Assembly (NCBI GenBank): GCA_003427395.1
Contig: BFEA01000369.1
Coordinates: 307,238-354,690 of the forward strand
DNA from: Chara braunii
Lineage: Eukaryota > Streptophyta > Charophyceae > Charales > Characeae
DNA length: 47,453 nt
Direction of reading: 5' to 3'
Of the stretch, positions 11,986-23,563 are shown piece by piece. The notes beneath the pieces are model-generated. The model was not told where the DNA came from and did not search any database. It saw only the letters and a program-made list of their open reading frames with translations. Within the stretch, counting starts at the first letter, position 1. Every line of letters begins with the position of its first letter. The position numbers were made by a program, and so were the translations under genes.

Positions 11986-12269
11986 AAGCCAAGTATAACA
12001 AAAGATCCCAGAAAATGCGAGAATCCATCTAAGTAAAAAAACTTAGCTCAGAAAATGCAGGAATTAAAACCAACTCCTATGACTCTAGCACGTGGCGAGC
12101 GACTAAAGCAACTACCTATCAAGCTGAAACTCAGACTAAGTAGTAGCCTCACTCAGTCACAAGCAGGCCAAACCACAAAAGTAAGTACTCTCGCCATCCC
12201 CAGGTCAATCTGAACAAACAATACTTCATGAACTCTCAATGATTTAACCATTTGTACCCAACTTACATA

Positions 12270-13230
12270 AGGCATAGGTCAGGCCGCCTGAACTTACAGA
12301 GCGCGCCCAACTTAGCCAAGCCTAAAGCCAGGATACCTAAACTTATAGATCGTCCTGACTTGGCCGAGTATACACAAACAAAGGGCACTACGACTTTTCT
12401 CTTCCTTGGGCATATGACTAGACCACTCTAGCTGCCCTGAACTGTTTAATTAGCCAAGTTATAGATACCTTTTTGCACTAAGTCTTCCAAATGGACATAG
12501 GGCTGAGCCGCTCATCTTAGAACGTTGCTCATCCTGCCCATGTTTACCTTCAGTTATATCTCTTAATTATACTCTCTTCGAATTACGATAAGCTATAGTC
12601 AGGTTGTCCAATCTTATGGAACCCGCGCCTGACTAGCCTGTTCGTAGATAAAATAATAGTACAGTATAGNCAAATTATACCATTGGGTTCCAGCATGTGC
12701 GAGGCTTTGAGTCAAACCCCCTGAACTTACAGAAGGGTCCNCCTCTCCACCTGATNCCTTTCTCTCTGAGCCATCATGTGNGTGGNATTNAGTCAAGCCC
12801 CCTGAACTTATAGAAGGGTCTGCCCTTTGTCAGGTTCATTCCCTTAAAACAAATGCAGGAAGAGACTGAGNCACCTGAACTTANAGAACNGCTCGGCCCC
12901 TTCGTTCANAACCAAAAAGAAACTCAAGAAAACCCAAAGAAACCAAGGCAACTCAAGGCACNAAAACTTATTGAGCGCCCTGANTTNCTGAAAGTCAATC
13001 ACAGTTGAACTCCTCGCAAATCAGAGCAGTCAGGACATCTAAACTTATAGAGCGTCCCGACCCTCCACGCAACTCACAGCACCGGGTCTCCCCAAACTTA
13101 TGGGGACATCCTAACCTTCAGAGCTTCAGGCTACCTAAACTNAAAGAGCGNCTCTGANGCTCCATGCAAACCAAAGATAAACAAAGCGTTGGGCTTCCCC
13201 AAACTTAAGGGNACCTCCCAGCCTTAACGA
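12270..13230. repeat. Irregular series of CCTGAACTTATAGAG-type motifs
   Basis: About nine copies of a motif close to CCT(G/A)AACTTA(T/C)AGAG occur at uneven steps, near 12,285, 12,333, 12,718, 12,800, 12,870, 13,041, 13,090, 13,133 and 13,196. Bases on either side often pair with each other (for example GGAC...GTCC at 13,037, CCCC...GGGG at 13,090 and CAGGA...TCCTG at 12,325), so each motif looks like a small hairpin with a conserved loop and a variable stem. Several N calls lie inside. Confidence 0.6.
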
Positions 13231-14095
13231 CGCAATCCGGACTGCACGCAATACTGCCTTCCTCCCAACCTCCCCCAGATGCAACCCCTTTTGCTCACAA
13301 TCTGCTTTCAGGCAACCAACAAAATCTGAAGCTGAAATTGCACACGCATTCCCTTACTTAATCTGAGTTCAAGTCCTGAAAATCAGGCCAAATCAGAATA
13401 CAGGACCCACATCATACGCTTNGTCAAGCATAGAAGGGTGTACAGATAGGGGTTATAGACGGGTTTATAGAAAGGGTCAGGGAATTACCACTCAGTTCCC
13501 TGCCTCCAGGACTCCGCCTAAGCCTCGGTAGAGCTCCCGCAATCGGTGGGGCGAACCTCCCATAGAGGCCTTGGCGNGGNTTANGGGTTGCAATCCNGCC
13601 TGCCGCCTTCCTCTCAGAACCAATAGACCAGACTTAGAGTNGGACGGGCAGGAGTAGAAGTTTAAGACCCTCAGATACAGGAAAGGTGNTCTCAGACTCG
13701 CGNGAGAGGGCCTTGATACCTTCACTCGCCTGAGGGCCCCCGCANTGGTGGCCAAACGACACAGCAGCTCGGGCAACGCTGAAGTCAACTACCGNAGCTA
13801 GTCCTTTGACAACCCTTCAATCCGCAGCAACACNTCCCTCCTTNTGGAAANCAGTCACATTGCAAGCTCACTGCCCAAAGCACGCCNGNGATGGCTCAAA
13901 CNNGNCCGTGACTCGGCCCNGCCCCGTCTTTATTTACGCCGAGGCNAGCCCGACCCCGCGGTCAACGGCATCGGACANAGTACGTGCAAGTGGTGACCAG
14001 GTAGGCTGCCACCAACACTTGACCTATACCCAATCTGCAGCCGAGATCGCGTTACTTCGATCGGGAGGATGAGCGACCCGCNGCTCAGCCNAGCG
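13231..14095. other. Non-coding, N-rich stretch before the second long repeat
   Basis: No supported gene. Single N calls are densest here and in the next 600 bases. Confidence 0.5.
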
Positions 14096-16269
14096 GTCCG
14101 CGACCTCGTGACTCACCAGCCGTAGCTCCCACTCAATCACGTGGGCGGCGCAACCCTCCACAGATAGGCGTCCAAGTTACATCTCGCTTGNTGTTCCTCA
14201 CTCCTCCGTTGTTTGGCAGCGAATAATGTCCAGGCCANCGGGTAAACTTCCGGCCCCGCCNCCCTGTTCCTCACTGCTTCGGGCGGTGAGTTTANCAAAA
14301 CNGGTTGAGCCCTTTGTCAAGTCACGATGGTATGCANCAGTCCCTGGCCTGGCGCTCCGATCGAGGCCACCAATCTACAGGTAAGTCTCCGGCCCGNGNC
14401 CANNCCTGCAGGTGGGTAGCACATCAGTGAAGCCACGGAGCATATGGCAACACCAACAACCCGATCACCCGNCACCGTGAGCCCACCATCCTACAACGGT
14501 CCTCATGCGANGTACNCGGGGCCCAGGCAGTAGCGCAGCAANGGGTCGCAGTCGGGGACACTCACGCAGTNGACANAGAGCAAGGCGACTGCCGATCAGC
14601 CCACATCACGGTCNAGCTCCGNAGATTATCGNCCCCCACNTTCTTAGTCGGGNGTAAGCAACAGTAAGCCCCCGACACAGGGGCTGGTCCCTCNCTACCT
14701 TCCTCATCAGTAGATCAGGATTGGAGTGAACTTCCTGCCAACATGCGGGGGGATTTCGGGCGAGAGCCACAATTATCACTTCGTCATAACTCCTTTCCAC
14801 GTCGCTGCGCCCTGCCCATCTGTGCATGCACCCACCGCATTTCCTCCTCCAGGTCCGTTCCCCCGTCGGACTCGGTCTCTCTTCCGGCCCTCCTCCCTAT
14901 CTCCACGCAGCCCTTCTATTGACAAAACTACTTATCCTATCTAACTCGCCCTGTTTAGATTCCTCCAAAACGAGTCTTTTCTCGCTCGGTTTCACCACAA
15001 AACGAGCGAGATACGCGAGCTCCACTCCCGACCATACCCACTTTCGAGCGCCTCCGCGCCCAACTCTCTCCGCCTAGCTCTTCCTACACTTCCTCCCGTA
15101 CCAATTTGACCTCCCCGTTTGGTTCGCGCCCCCTTAAAACCTCCGAACAAAACTTTCATCCACCCGTTTCCATCGAGGAACAGGTGAGTTATGCAATCTT
15201 TACCCTCACCCCTTCCTCTACTCGCCATAGCTCCGCGCATCTTATTTCATACTAACCTCTGAACTACTAACACCTCCTCTAAAACTGACACCAAAATCGA
15301 AGTCGCCCCGGTCTAAAACCTCGGACTAACGTTTTATCCCGCCTAACTTCATCGAGAACCAGGCGAGTTATGCCCGTTTTCCTCTCCTCCTTCATCCCGC
15401 CGTAACCCGTGCGGCTTCGTTCTTTCGTGACTCCGCTGTCACTCACTCCATCCCAAAACTAGCCGCCTGCTATAACTCGTCCGGGGCAGACCCCCAAGGG
15501 CACCTTCTTTCCCCTCCCGTTTCCGTTCAGAACCGGGAGTATGACGAGTTCTCCACTGCGCCCAGCTCCTGCCATCGCCCGGTATGCCCACGCACGCACC
15601 TCGACGCGTTCGTCGTCCAGATTCACTCGCCACTCCCTCTGTCACTTTCACGCCCACCATCTCTCCGCGCACCTATTTCTCTACTACCCTCTATCTATAC
15701 TAACTTTTCTACAAATCTAACCTCGTATTCGGGTTCGCCTACTTCAGAAAACCCTACCACGACCTTTTCCTCGTTCGATTCCTTGGAGAATCGCATATGC
15801 CATCCCCCTTTCGCTGCGCCTCGAGCCTTCTACCCCGCCGTCTCTGCTTCGAATGCACCTGGCGCCGCCTACGTCCAGGTTCATCTGCTTGTCTTCGCTA
15901 CCCCGCCGTCCTTGCCTCCTCCTCCGCTGTCTCAGCGCTAGCCCGATAGTCGCCCGCACCCCCGCTGCCTGCCTGCACTTCGCAGCGCCCAGGCTGTCGC
16001 CCGCCATCCCCAACTTAGTCTCTACCCGCACCTAGCCCGATCCCCGGTCCGGGTTCATCCGCCCTCCTTGCGCTTCAACGCCCGGCCCGTCGTCTCTCTT
16101 ACCCCGTTGGTTGTGCTTAGCCAGCCTTCCCACTGTCTTCTTCGCCTGCACCCGGCGTGGTTCGTCGGTCGGGTTCATTCTCCCTGCCCACCTGTTGACG
16201 TCACCCGGCCTTTCCGCGGCTGCGCAGTCCGACGGGCTACCGACTGCCGAGCAACAACCGTGCGGCCAT

Positions 16270-16362
16270 CGGACCCCGTCCGTTTATATGTGTCGTGCTT
16301 GTGCAGGGGCCGTGCCAATCTCCCCTGTATCGTTCTAACTTTTTATGGATGTCCCGAAGGAC
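16270..16362 (-). pseudogene. U6 snRNA-like segment A, copy 2
   Basis: This is the counterpart of 2,157-2,249 in the second long repeat. It shows the same 5' hairpin, the AACGATACA-like block with one extra change, and a CCCCTGC run on the minus strand. It is diverged at the ACAGAGA and AGC sites and is probably not functional. Confidence 0.7.
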
Positions 16363-16461
16363 AGCGCCCACGGCAACACGTCATAGTGGAGTCAAAGCCC
16401 CACGCCCCTTTTGCCTTTCGCCCCCGCCTAGCCCAATTCACGTCCGGGTTCACTCCCGACG

Positions 16462-16538
16462 AGCTTACATCATCTTGGCGTAGGGGCCATGCTAATCTTC
16501 TCTGGATCGCTCCAATTTTAACAGATACCCCGAAGGAC
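16462..16538 (-). pseudogene. U6 snRNA-like segment B, copy 2 (best preserved)
   Basis: The minus strand contains CAGAGAAGATTAGCATGG followed by CCCCT, identical to the conserved U6 core that includes most of the ACAGAGA box and the AGC triad. The 5' side keeps CCTTCGGGG and AAAATTGGA. The base before CAGAGA is changed (GATC-CAGAGA instead of GATA-CAGAGA), and the 3' third departs from U6. No TATA or USE element could be placed with confidence, and there is no clear T-run terminator. It is most likely a U6-derived repeat, but this is the copy to test for transcription. Confidence 0.78.
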
Positions 16539-16680
16539 CTCCCGCAAGTCGGTGCCTGTTCGCTGCCGCAACAGGCAGCCGCCGGGCGGATCCCACCACG
16601 GGGCCACCCTCTTGTTCACACGTACCCGGCGCACCCTACGACCGAGTTCGTTCCGGATCTCAGTGCATCACCCCACCGCA

Positions 16681-16735
16681 ACTATCAGCAGATCTTTTCT
16701 GCTTTCTTCCAGTTTTAACAGAAGTCCCAGAGGAC
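16681..16735 (-). pseudogene. U6 snRNA-like segment C, copy 2 (diverged, partial)
   Basis: This is the counterpart of 2,570-2,623 with one or two substitutions. It keeps the U6 5' block order only. Confidence 0.5.
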
Positions 16736-17863
16736 CTCGTCATAGCAGTGCCCCACCCGCAGCTCTCCGAGCCCCGGACCCCGGGCACTTCTCAGCCTTT
16801 TGGGGCTTTTCTCACCCGGCCCCATTTCTAAACCCCTATCTCGACAGTTCATAGGCGTGCCCACCGAGCTCGGCCCTTAGGCCCTGGAAGTGACTACTGC
16901 CCCTCGTCTCACCCACGGCACCGTGTCTCAAGGCAACGGGGCGCGGCCCCAGCACAACCACAAAAGTAGTTTGTAATTGCACTTCAGGCAATCCTGCGAA
17001 TTCCCCACATCTCATGCGACCCCATCGCACTTTCGCATTCCCAAACGGGACGCGATAAAAGGGACCAAAAATAAAAACCAGGAAAATAAGAAAAATAAAA
17101 TAAAACAGAGCTAAACATAACATTGTCGGGGAACAGCGGGGCTGTTGGCCCCTCCCCAGTCCCGCGGATCGGGCTCGCCGCCACGCCCGTAAACAAAACC
17201 GAGGGGGATAGCCCTGGCGGCCCTCAACCCCATCGGTTCCTCGCTGTTCCATCACTCCCATGATGTCGTCCGCTGGCCTCGAACCCAAACCTCCGTAGCA
17301 GTAGTTCAACGTTGTAACCTATAGGGCTAAGCCCAAGCCTGAGACCCACACCCGCGGAGTGCCATATGAGGCGGTGCGGCGCCACGCTCAGGGCCAGGGA
17401 AAATCGGTCTGAGCCTCATCTCTGCCTACAACCGTGTGCGCGGCTGCCTAGCGTCTGCGCCGACTTACCAAAGGTGTACCACAGCAGCCGCTCACACCAT
17501 TCCGCGTGCCAAGACCTACCACAGTCACACTGTCGCCGTCGTCGTCGCCGTCGAGGTCGTCCTTCGCACGCGCGCCCGACCCGGTCAAACATACCAATCA
17601 AAGGAAAGCATCCCTAATTCCTGCTTAGTCAAAAATATGGCCGGCGGTCACGCCGACCCTTCAATCATCAACAAAATAAAACGATCACGCGCACCTCAAA
17701 AATCCGCGTGTCCACACACTCTCTATCGTGGTGAACCACCCAGTCAACGCAATTACAGACGGAGTCGCGCCTAGCGCGGTATACCTAAACTTTAAACCAA
17801 ACTATTTTCTGTCACTTGCAAAAACCAGGGCGGATACCCTTGTAAGGGTATTCGCGCCGACAA

Positions 17864-18602
17864 CGCGTACATGGGCAGCGAAAGCAACCCCGTCGCGTAA
17901 GTGCCCTGACAGGAGTGACGCAGAAGACGACAGCGGGTGATGAGTGTGCTAGCCAGAACGGGCTGCGATGGTGATACGTGCGCAGCATGCACCTGGACGG
18001 GAAAGGGGAGGAATTCAGTGCACGTTTTTTGGTAGAGTTTGATAGATCTTTTGAGAGATTCATTTGTGACTAGGTGCAAGGTCACTTTCCGGAATAATTA
18101 TAAGGATAAATAGATTTGCGATATTTTCGAAGGTAACCACTGCTTCTCCTACGTAGAAAGAGACGGCCTCGACGCTTCACTCGGGTTTGTTTGTATCGAC
18201 CCCAAATCACAGACCAAAGGGAATATAAAAAACCGAGGCGGTGAGCAAAGGATGTTAGTCCTCTCTTTCCCGCCTACTGCATTTTAGTGAAAGAAGTAAG
18301 CCGCAGAGCCGGTGGTCCCTGGACGGGACTAGAAACAAAATTTGCATTTTGCTATTTTTAGAATTTAATTTAATTAAAGTATCGGTGGTCGCGCAGCGTA
18401 TGCGCCGCAAACCTCGGGATGAAGTAATATTTAAGACAGTACTAGGTTGAAGTTTCCTCAATCTGAGTGGTGAATGAGTAGAAGGATTGAGATCCTCGAC
18501 GGTGGAAGTCGGGGAGATGCCGGGGAGATGGTGATTTCGCCATGATATTAAAACTCATGTCTCCTTCTTCTCCTTATTGAGTACCATATTGTGATTGCTG
18601 AT
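17864..18602 (+). repeat. Left pseudo-LTR of the Penelope-like element
   Basis: This matches 23,674-24,404 from CGCGTACATGGGCAGCG to GTGATTGCTGAT with a few per cent substitutions and one indel of about ten bases near 18,350. It does not begin or end with the TG...CA of classical LTRs. I saw no complete hammerhead core in it. Confidence 0.92.
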
Positions 18603-19286
18603 GGTAGGAGCCCTACGCTCGACCTTGCCGTGGCTTGGGAACGTGCGGAGGGTGCCGACAACACGGTCGTGTAGTTGTGCATAGTCGTGCATAAGAATTT
18701 TTTATACTTATTTTATGCTTATATTTATACTTGTACTTTTACTAGTGCCTTTCATATACTTGTGCGTTGCATTTGCTTTCATTCGCCTTCATCTGTCTTC
18801 ACGCGATTTTTCACGCGGTTTTCATTTGGTTTCCTTGTTGATGAATTCACTGTTTTTTACAAGCGGTTTACCAGCTTTCTTAGTATTCGTCACTTGCTTT
18901 TATTTGTTGTCACTTGGTAAAGTATCATTCTCGAATTTGGCTTTCCAGTTTCGATTGCTTTTTTATCTTCGATCATTTTGTACGATTATTTTATGACTTA
19001 TATTTCTCTAATTCACTCGTATTTGACCAGCTGGTTCTGAGGATTTTTTTGCGCATGCCTGAAACCATCGCCGTTGGTCTCGGGTTAGTATGGTCATATA
19101 AACAACGGGGCTGGCTTGTGTCTCGTCTTTATCTGAAGGGACCAGCAGCCAACTCTCAGATCCCCTCGGTCAGGCTCTTGCGCTTCCGCCTTGCACTTCC
19201 GACTTGCAGGAGAAGATACACGTCAAGACCGAAGACCCCAAGCCACGTGAGAGCCCTGTGCAACGCAAATCGGACGCAAGTGGTGA
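18603..19286 (+). other. Leader between left pseudo-LTR and ORF1
   Basis: This is a T-rich stretch with no supported gene. It is probably the 5' untranslated part of the element. The short open frames in it are of the kind expected from T-rich DNA. Confidence 0.5.
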
Positions 19287-20999
19287 ATGGTGATCTGCAT
19301 CAATTGGCGAGAAGTGTCACTGTTGAGCACGGCGGAGGCAAAGTGGGCGATTGCACTAAGCGTGAGCTGCGGGATCGTGGCCGGCTTCACTATCGGTCGC
19401 ATGACTGGACGAGGACGTGGTAGCAAAATTGGCGGTCGACGTGGACGTTGGTCTAACGACGGTCGCTACTGGATGGAGAACAGCGGAAGTGGGAGCGGTG
19501 GGCAGACTAACCAGGCCACGTATAACGTGCCAGGTACAGTCTACCCTCCCGGCGTCAATCAGCACCACTATGGGGTGCCATATCAGCAACCGATCGCAAC
19601 GCTGGCCGCCGCCCCTGTACAACCTGTGCAACATGCGCAACCTGTGCAGCAACCGTTGCATCCTGTGCAACCAGCACAGCTTCCGATGGCTCAGCACGGA
19701 CCTATTCCGCAACCTTGGGGCATTCAACCTTGGCAGATGCCCAGGCAGTGGCCGATCAATGGGCAGTGGGGTGCTCCGCCATCTGCTAGTATGCCGCCTC
19801 CTGTGAATCCTCCTCCAGTCAACCAAACTGCAGCACACCAAGTAGTATCGAGCGGCTCGACCAATGCTCCAAGCGGAAATGCTCGTAAAGACCCGGCGGC
19901 GAATGAATTTCCTGGACCAGGCAACAGAGCGTACTTCACGAAAGAATACATGGATATTCTAGAAGACATCAAGATGAACAAAGCCGTTGAGGAGGCGAAG
20001 AAGCGGCTATCTGGGAATCGTAGAACCAGTGTATGCATTGCCGACTCGCTAGATGCTGGAAGTCGATCGGACGTGCGCTCCGCTGAAGAATCGAAGTCTG
20101 CTGACAAGACTGCCGAGATGAAAGTTTGGGTCATGACGACATTTGGGAGCTCTCCCAAACTCATTACAGAGAAGCTTCAGGAGGTAGATCAGAAGGTGAA
20201 AGTGTCCGTTGTTGATAAAACCGAATTGGCGAAGCTGCGAGAGGAGAAAGCCGCCCTGGAGAAAGTTCTCGTTGGAAAGGAAACAACGGAGAATGGGGGG
20301 CGGGAGTTGTCGAGTAGCGAGAAGCGAAAGCGGGCGGTTGAACGTACGCCGATTGGTAACTCACCTCGAATCGACCGAGTCAGTTTGCGGGGTAGTAAGA
20401 CCAAGCCACGGACGAAGCGCATAAATGTATCGTCAGATGACGAAAGTGACAAGGCAGGCACGGTGAAGCAAAAACTCCAGCCTAAGATGGAGACAAGCAG
20501 TGAGCTGGCCGACATCAAGACCATGCTGACTGCGCTGCTGAATGGCCTAGCGGATGCCAAAGGAAAGACCCCCATCATTGAGCATGCACCAGCTTCGGCA
20601 CCAGGGGACAAGGTACCGAGTGAGGATGAAAATGAGGATCTCGTCCAGAACGCAACCAACAAAGAGGACGAGGAAGAAAGCGATGAAGGGGGCCTCGCTG
20701 CGTACATGAAGATGACGCAGGAATTCTATAGCTCTCTGCACTACACGCGTGTCCAGGACCTGTGCAAACATAAAGGCATCCCCTATTTCAAGAAGGATCT
20801 TGGAGCATGGGAACTGGCGAAGATTGACCTCCGAGAATACACGGACATGCTGAAAGGCGAAAGGCTTGATAATGCTCCGGAACCGTCGTCACGTAAGACT
20901 GAAGCACGATCGGCTGGAGGGAGAAGCCCTCTATGTCTGACAATCCAGTTAAGGGAAACTGATCGGAGAGAGTATTCGATCGAAGCGACGAGCATGTAA
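19287..20999 (+). CDS. ORF1 protein of the Penelope-like element
   Basis: This is an intact 570-residue frame. From the first ATG it begins with a short part containing a hydrophobic run (about residues 20-37). A second ATG at 19,401 (residue 39) would give a cleaner start with a basic Gly/Arg-rich segment (GRGRGSKIGGRRGRW), a common RNA-binding composition. A Pro/Gln-rich low-complexity stretch follows (about residues 80-200), then a charged helical region with a short coiled-coil-like part (about 310-330). After an acidic patch (about 455-480), residues about 490-530 resemble a SAP-type nucleic-acid-binding fold by pattern only (helix, 'CKHKGIPYFKKD', helix). Its likely role is RNA binding in a ribonucleoprotein, by analogy with ORF1 proteins of other retroelements. 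It is the best-preserved frame of the element. Confidence 0.75.
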   Translation: MVICINWREVSLLSTAEAKWAIALSVSCGIVAGFTIGRMTGRGRGSKIGGRRGRWSNDGRYWMENSGSGSGGQTNQATYNVPGTVYPPGVNQHHYGVPYQQPIATLAAAPVQPVQHAQPVQQPLHPVQPAQLPMAQHGPIPQPWGIQPWQMPRQWPINGQWGAPPSASMPPPVNPPPVNQTAAHQVVSSGSTNAPSGNARKDPAANEFPGPGNRAYFTKEYMDILEDIKMNKAVEEAKKRLSGNRRTSVCIADSLDAGSRSDVRSAEESKSADKTAEMKVWVMTTFGSSPKLITEKLQEVDQKVKVSVVDKTELAKLREEKAALEKVLVGKETTENGGRELSSSEKRKRAVERTPIGNSPRIDRVSLRGSKTKPRTKRINVSSDDESDKAGTVKQKLQPKMETSSELADIKTMLTALLNGLADAKGKTPIIEHAPASAPGDKVPSEDENEDLVQNATNKEDEEESDEGGLAAYMKMTQEFYSSLHYTRVQDLCKHKGIPYFKKDLGAWELAKIDLREYTDMLKGERLDNAPEPSSRKTEARSAGGRSPLCLTIQLRETDRREYSIEATSM

Positions 21000-21000
21000 T

Positions 21001-21438
21001 CGTATTGCTCGTTTAAAGTTGATCGTTGATAATTCACTTGCTCACTTGCTTGAGAAACTGCATGTCCTTGTGATTCTCAGTGCTTGCCTAGCTGAGGAAA
21101 TTGCCTGGGGCCGGCTATACCTTCCATTCTGGTTACGTGTGGCACCAGAAGAATGGGATCGGATGTTGGAGGGGCATAGCTGCATATATGTCCTAATGTT
21201 GTTGTCTCATAAAGCAGTGTATGTGGGTAAGACCACTCGTACACTAAGCGAACGATAGATGGAACACGTAAGGGCTGCGAAGGGGATTAGTAAGCAAAAG
21301 GTGCACACCTGGATTAGTAAGGTAGTGCTGGGGCATTATGTCCCTATTCCCATCTGGTTTGGTGATGGGAACATGATTGACCATGTTGAGCAAGTCATTA
21401 TTAAGGATTGTAACCCCGGATTGAACGCGAGAGGCTGA
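21001..21438 (+). pseudogene. GIY-YIG endonuclease part, one in-frame TAG
   Basis: The frame shows the GIY-like strand CIYVL (21,181-21,195), the YIG-like strand VYVGKT (21,217-21,234), an arginine helix 'RTLSER', then after a TAG at 21,256-21,258 'MEHVRAAKG' and a C-terminal 'DHVEQVIIK' and 'NPGLN', which supply the catalytic Glu and the conserved Asn. This domain nicks target DNA in EN-positive Penelope-like elements. No CCHH zinc residues are visible, as reported for Chlamys elements. No ATG opens the frame upstream of the GIY strand, and the frame overlaps the end of ORF1 in the +1 phase, so it may once have been made as an ORF1 fusion, or the start has been lost. Confidence 0.8.
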
Positions 21439-21491
21439 AAAAGTCGAAAATTGCGAAGGGCTAAGGGGTCGAAGTCTCGTAAGCAGACTGG

Positions 21492-22526
21492 GTGTCAGCC
21501 ATCCCAGGTTGTGGAACCGTTGTTTTTAATTGCCCAAAAGTTGGGGTCGTGAATGATCCTGACCTGCTGAGGATTTTAAAGCTTGCCAAAACAAGAAAAA
21601 GCAGGAAGCCGGTCGAGATAGTGAATAAGCCAGATGGTAGATGGCTGAAGTCGTGGCGCCTGGTTGCTCTCCTGTTTGGTTTTTCCAAGGTTGAATGCCA
21701 TGGCAAGAAGCTTTTATTAAAAGATGCGAAATCACATTTCGAAGAAGGTGGCCTGATTACGGTCTATAGCCTTTTTAGAACGGTTACAAAGACTGATTTG
21801 CTGAAACATGAGTTAATTGTTTTTTTGCGTGCCCCGTGGAAGCGTCGTGACTTGTATAGATTATCGCTTGAGGAGCTGGTCGACCTTAACAATGCAGTTA
21901 AGACTCTGAATCAGCCGAGGGAACGACAGACGATTCGTGGAATACTAACCACAATATTCAAGAACAGGTTCGGAATCAACCCACATGCAAAGATTACTGT
22001 AAAAATTCCCTTTTGTACCACGATAGAAAAAACGAAGGTTGAGTCTGAGGTGAAGCAGTGGATTTTGGACCATGTCCAACCTACCAAACTCGGTGACTTG
22101 TATGCGAGGAGGACCAGGGTAGTCTGGCTGAAAGCCAGATCTATTGCAGATCTCTTGCATAATCAAAAATCGTTCGCACAACAGTCGTGCTTTGAATGCA
22201 CCTGTGCTGATTTCGACCTGCCCAAGACTAACGGGCATGTGGCAGTTAAACAGAGTGAGGTAGCTGGGCTGCATCCGTTCCTTTTTAATGCTAAGAACGT
22301 ACCCTTTCCTGGCTCGACGGTGTCCAAGAAAGGGGCAAACCGTGCCTGTAATGAGGCTCTTGACTGCCTGCGAGATATGAATGTCGTTGCAGGCACCATG
22401 CATTGTAATTTTCTGCAGATTACTAAGCGCGGGGAACCAATGATGGAAGATTGTGTCCTAACTGAGTACGTGAAAGGGGTGAAGCAAGCCTTGAGTGGGC
22501 TCGTCCTTTTCCCCCCTGGATTGTAA
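21492..22526 (+). pseudogene. Linker and RT N-terminal part with CxC motif
   Basis: This frame of about 344 codons continues the nuclease-RT polyprotein in a different phase, so a frameshift lies between about 21,438 and 21,560. It has a basic N-terminal part and a cysteine cluster C-F-E-C-T-C (cysteine codons at 22,188, 22,197 and 22,203) that fits the CxC linker described between the nuclease and RT of N-terminal-EN elements. It then has an RT finger-like region with conserved-looking KRG, YVK and FPPG segments near the end. It stops at 22,524-22,526 and the RT continues in another phase. The apparent start is a GTG and is not a real initiation site. Confidence 0.72.
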
Positions 22527-22531
22527 CCTCA

Positions 22532-23563
22532 GTGAAACCTGGATCGAACGCCCGGTATTGTATGAGGCCCTTTAGGGCTGCGTCCGGCGTGTTGTCCACA
22601 GCACTGAATGCCCTCATTTCTCAGACAGATGAGCGACATTTTAACTTACGGACGATGAGTGATCTAAAAACTGAAATCCGGAATATTAATGAGAGATTGG
22701 ACAAAGGGGGAGGGAAACTTGGGATTGTGGCCCGTACTTACGATATAAAGGAAATGTTTACTCAGCTTCCGCACGAGGAAATTAGGAAAGCTGTTTCTTG
22801 GATCATTGGTTGTTTTGCAGCCAAATCTGTGAAATGGATTCGGGTGAATCCTCGAAAGAAAGCTTCCCATTTCCACAAAGCCCAGGGCGAAGCAGGCTGG
22901 AAGTCTGTTCGGCTAACCGATTTGGCAGTGCTCACGAAGTTCCTGCTTGCGAACACGGTTTTCTTGGCTACCGACGAGGTGGTCCGACAAAAAAGAGGTA
23001 TCCCCATGGGGGGACGTGCTAGCCCGCCACTCGCCTGCATAATGTGCATGTATGTCGAGAATCAATTTCTGAAGGGCCTCAGGTCGGACCAATCGCTAGT
23101 TATTGGAAACTGCTACATTGATGACCTGTTTATTGTGTCGTTGTTCTATAAGACGGTACCAGATGCAAGAATTGAAGCCAATAGCAGGCTCGACCAAGTA
23201 ACGCACTGCTACCCGGAAATCCTGGTTTTGAAACGGACTGACCCGGGTGTAGGCATTCTGGATTTCCTTGAAACAAGGTTTATTGTATGTGACGAGCAGC
23301 AAATTGTAATGTCGCACAAGTTTAAGAACTCGGATTTGATCTGGTCCTCTGAACCTCTCAGTTTCCAGACATACAAGAGCATCGTATGGGCCAAGTACAT
23401 CAAAATTTGCCAAAGTCGCGAATACGTTTTTTCGAATCAGACAAAATTCGAACAGCGACGACGTCAAAGGCCTCAATGTGCTAACAATACGTCAAGATTT
23501 GAGAAAGTGCAACTATCCAGTGAAAGTCGTGACTGCAGGCCTGCGATGGATGCAGCGCCGTGA
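22532..23563 (+). pseudogene. Reverse transcriptase core (PLE type)
   Basis: Motif A is YDIKEMFTQLPH (about 22,738), in the style of Penelope and telomerase RTs. A long segment between motifs A and B ('SVKWIRVNPRKKASHF' to 'ATDEVV') is in the place expected for the insertion-in-fingers domain. Motif B is RGIPMGGRASPPLA (about 22,998), motif C is YIDD (23,114-23,125), and a motif D/E-like 'GILDFLETRFIV' follows. The frame runs unbroken through these motifs but is out of phase with the upstream part, so the full protein cannot be made. The C-terminal 50 residues look diverged. Confidence 0.85.

Larger units (their letters stand above)
14096..17862. repeat. Long direct repeat, copy 2 (right end cut by a retroelement)
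   Basis: This is the second copy of the 1-3,755 segment, in the same orientation and about 14.1 kb away. Its first 600 bases contain many single N calls, which suggests several near-identical copies were merged in the assembly. It ends exactly where the Penelope-like element begins. The bases that follow position 3,755 in copy 1 do not reappear to the right of that element near 24,405, so the insertion site is not a simple interruption. It carries the same three U6-like segments, and the middle one is better preserved than in copy 1. Confidence 0.9.

Noticed and set aside
17864-17960. Possible hammerhead ribozyme in the pseudo-LTR (GAAA, GTC and TGATGAG in order)
   Set aside because: The CTGATGA core is incomplete and the expected stems do not form. 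The Chlamys/Naiad clade is reported to lack canonical hammerheads.
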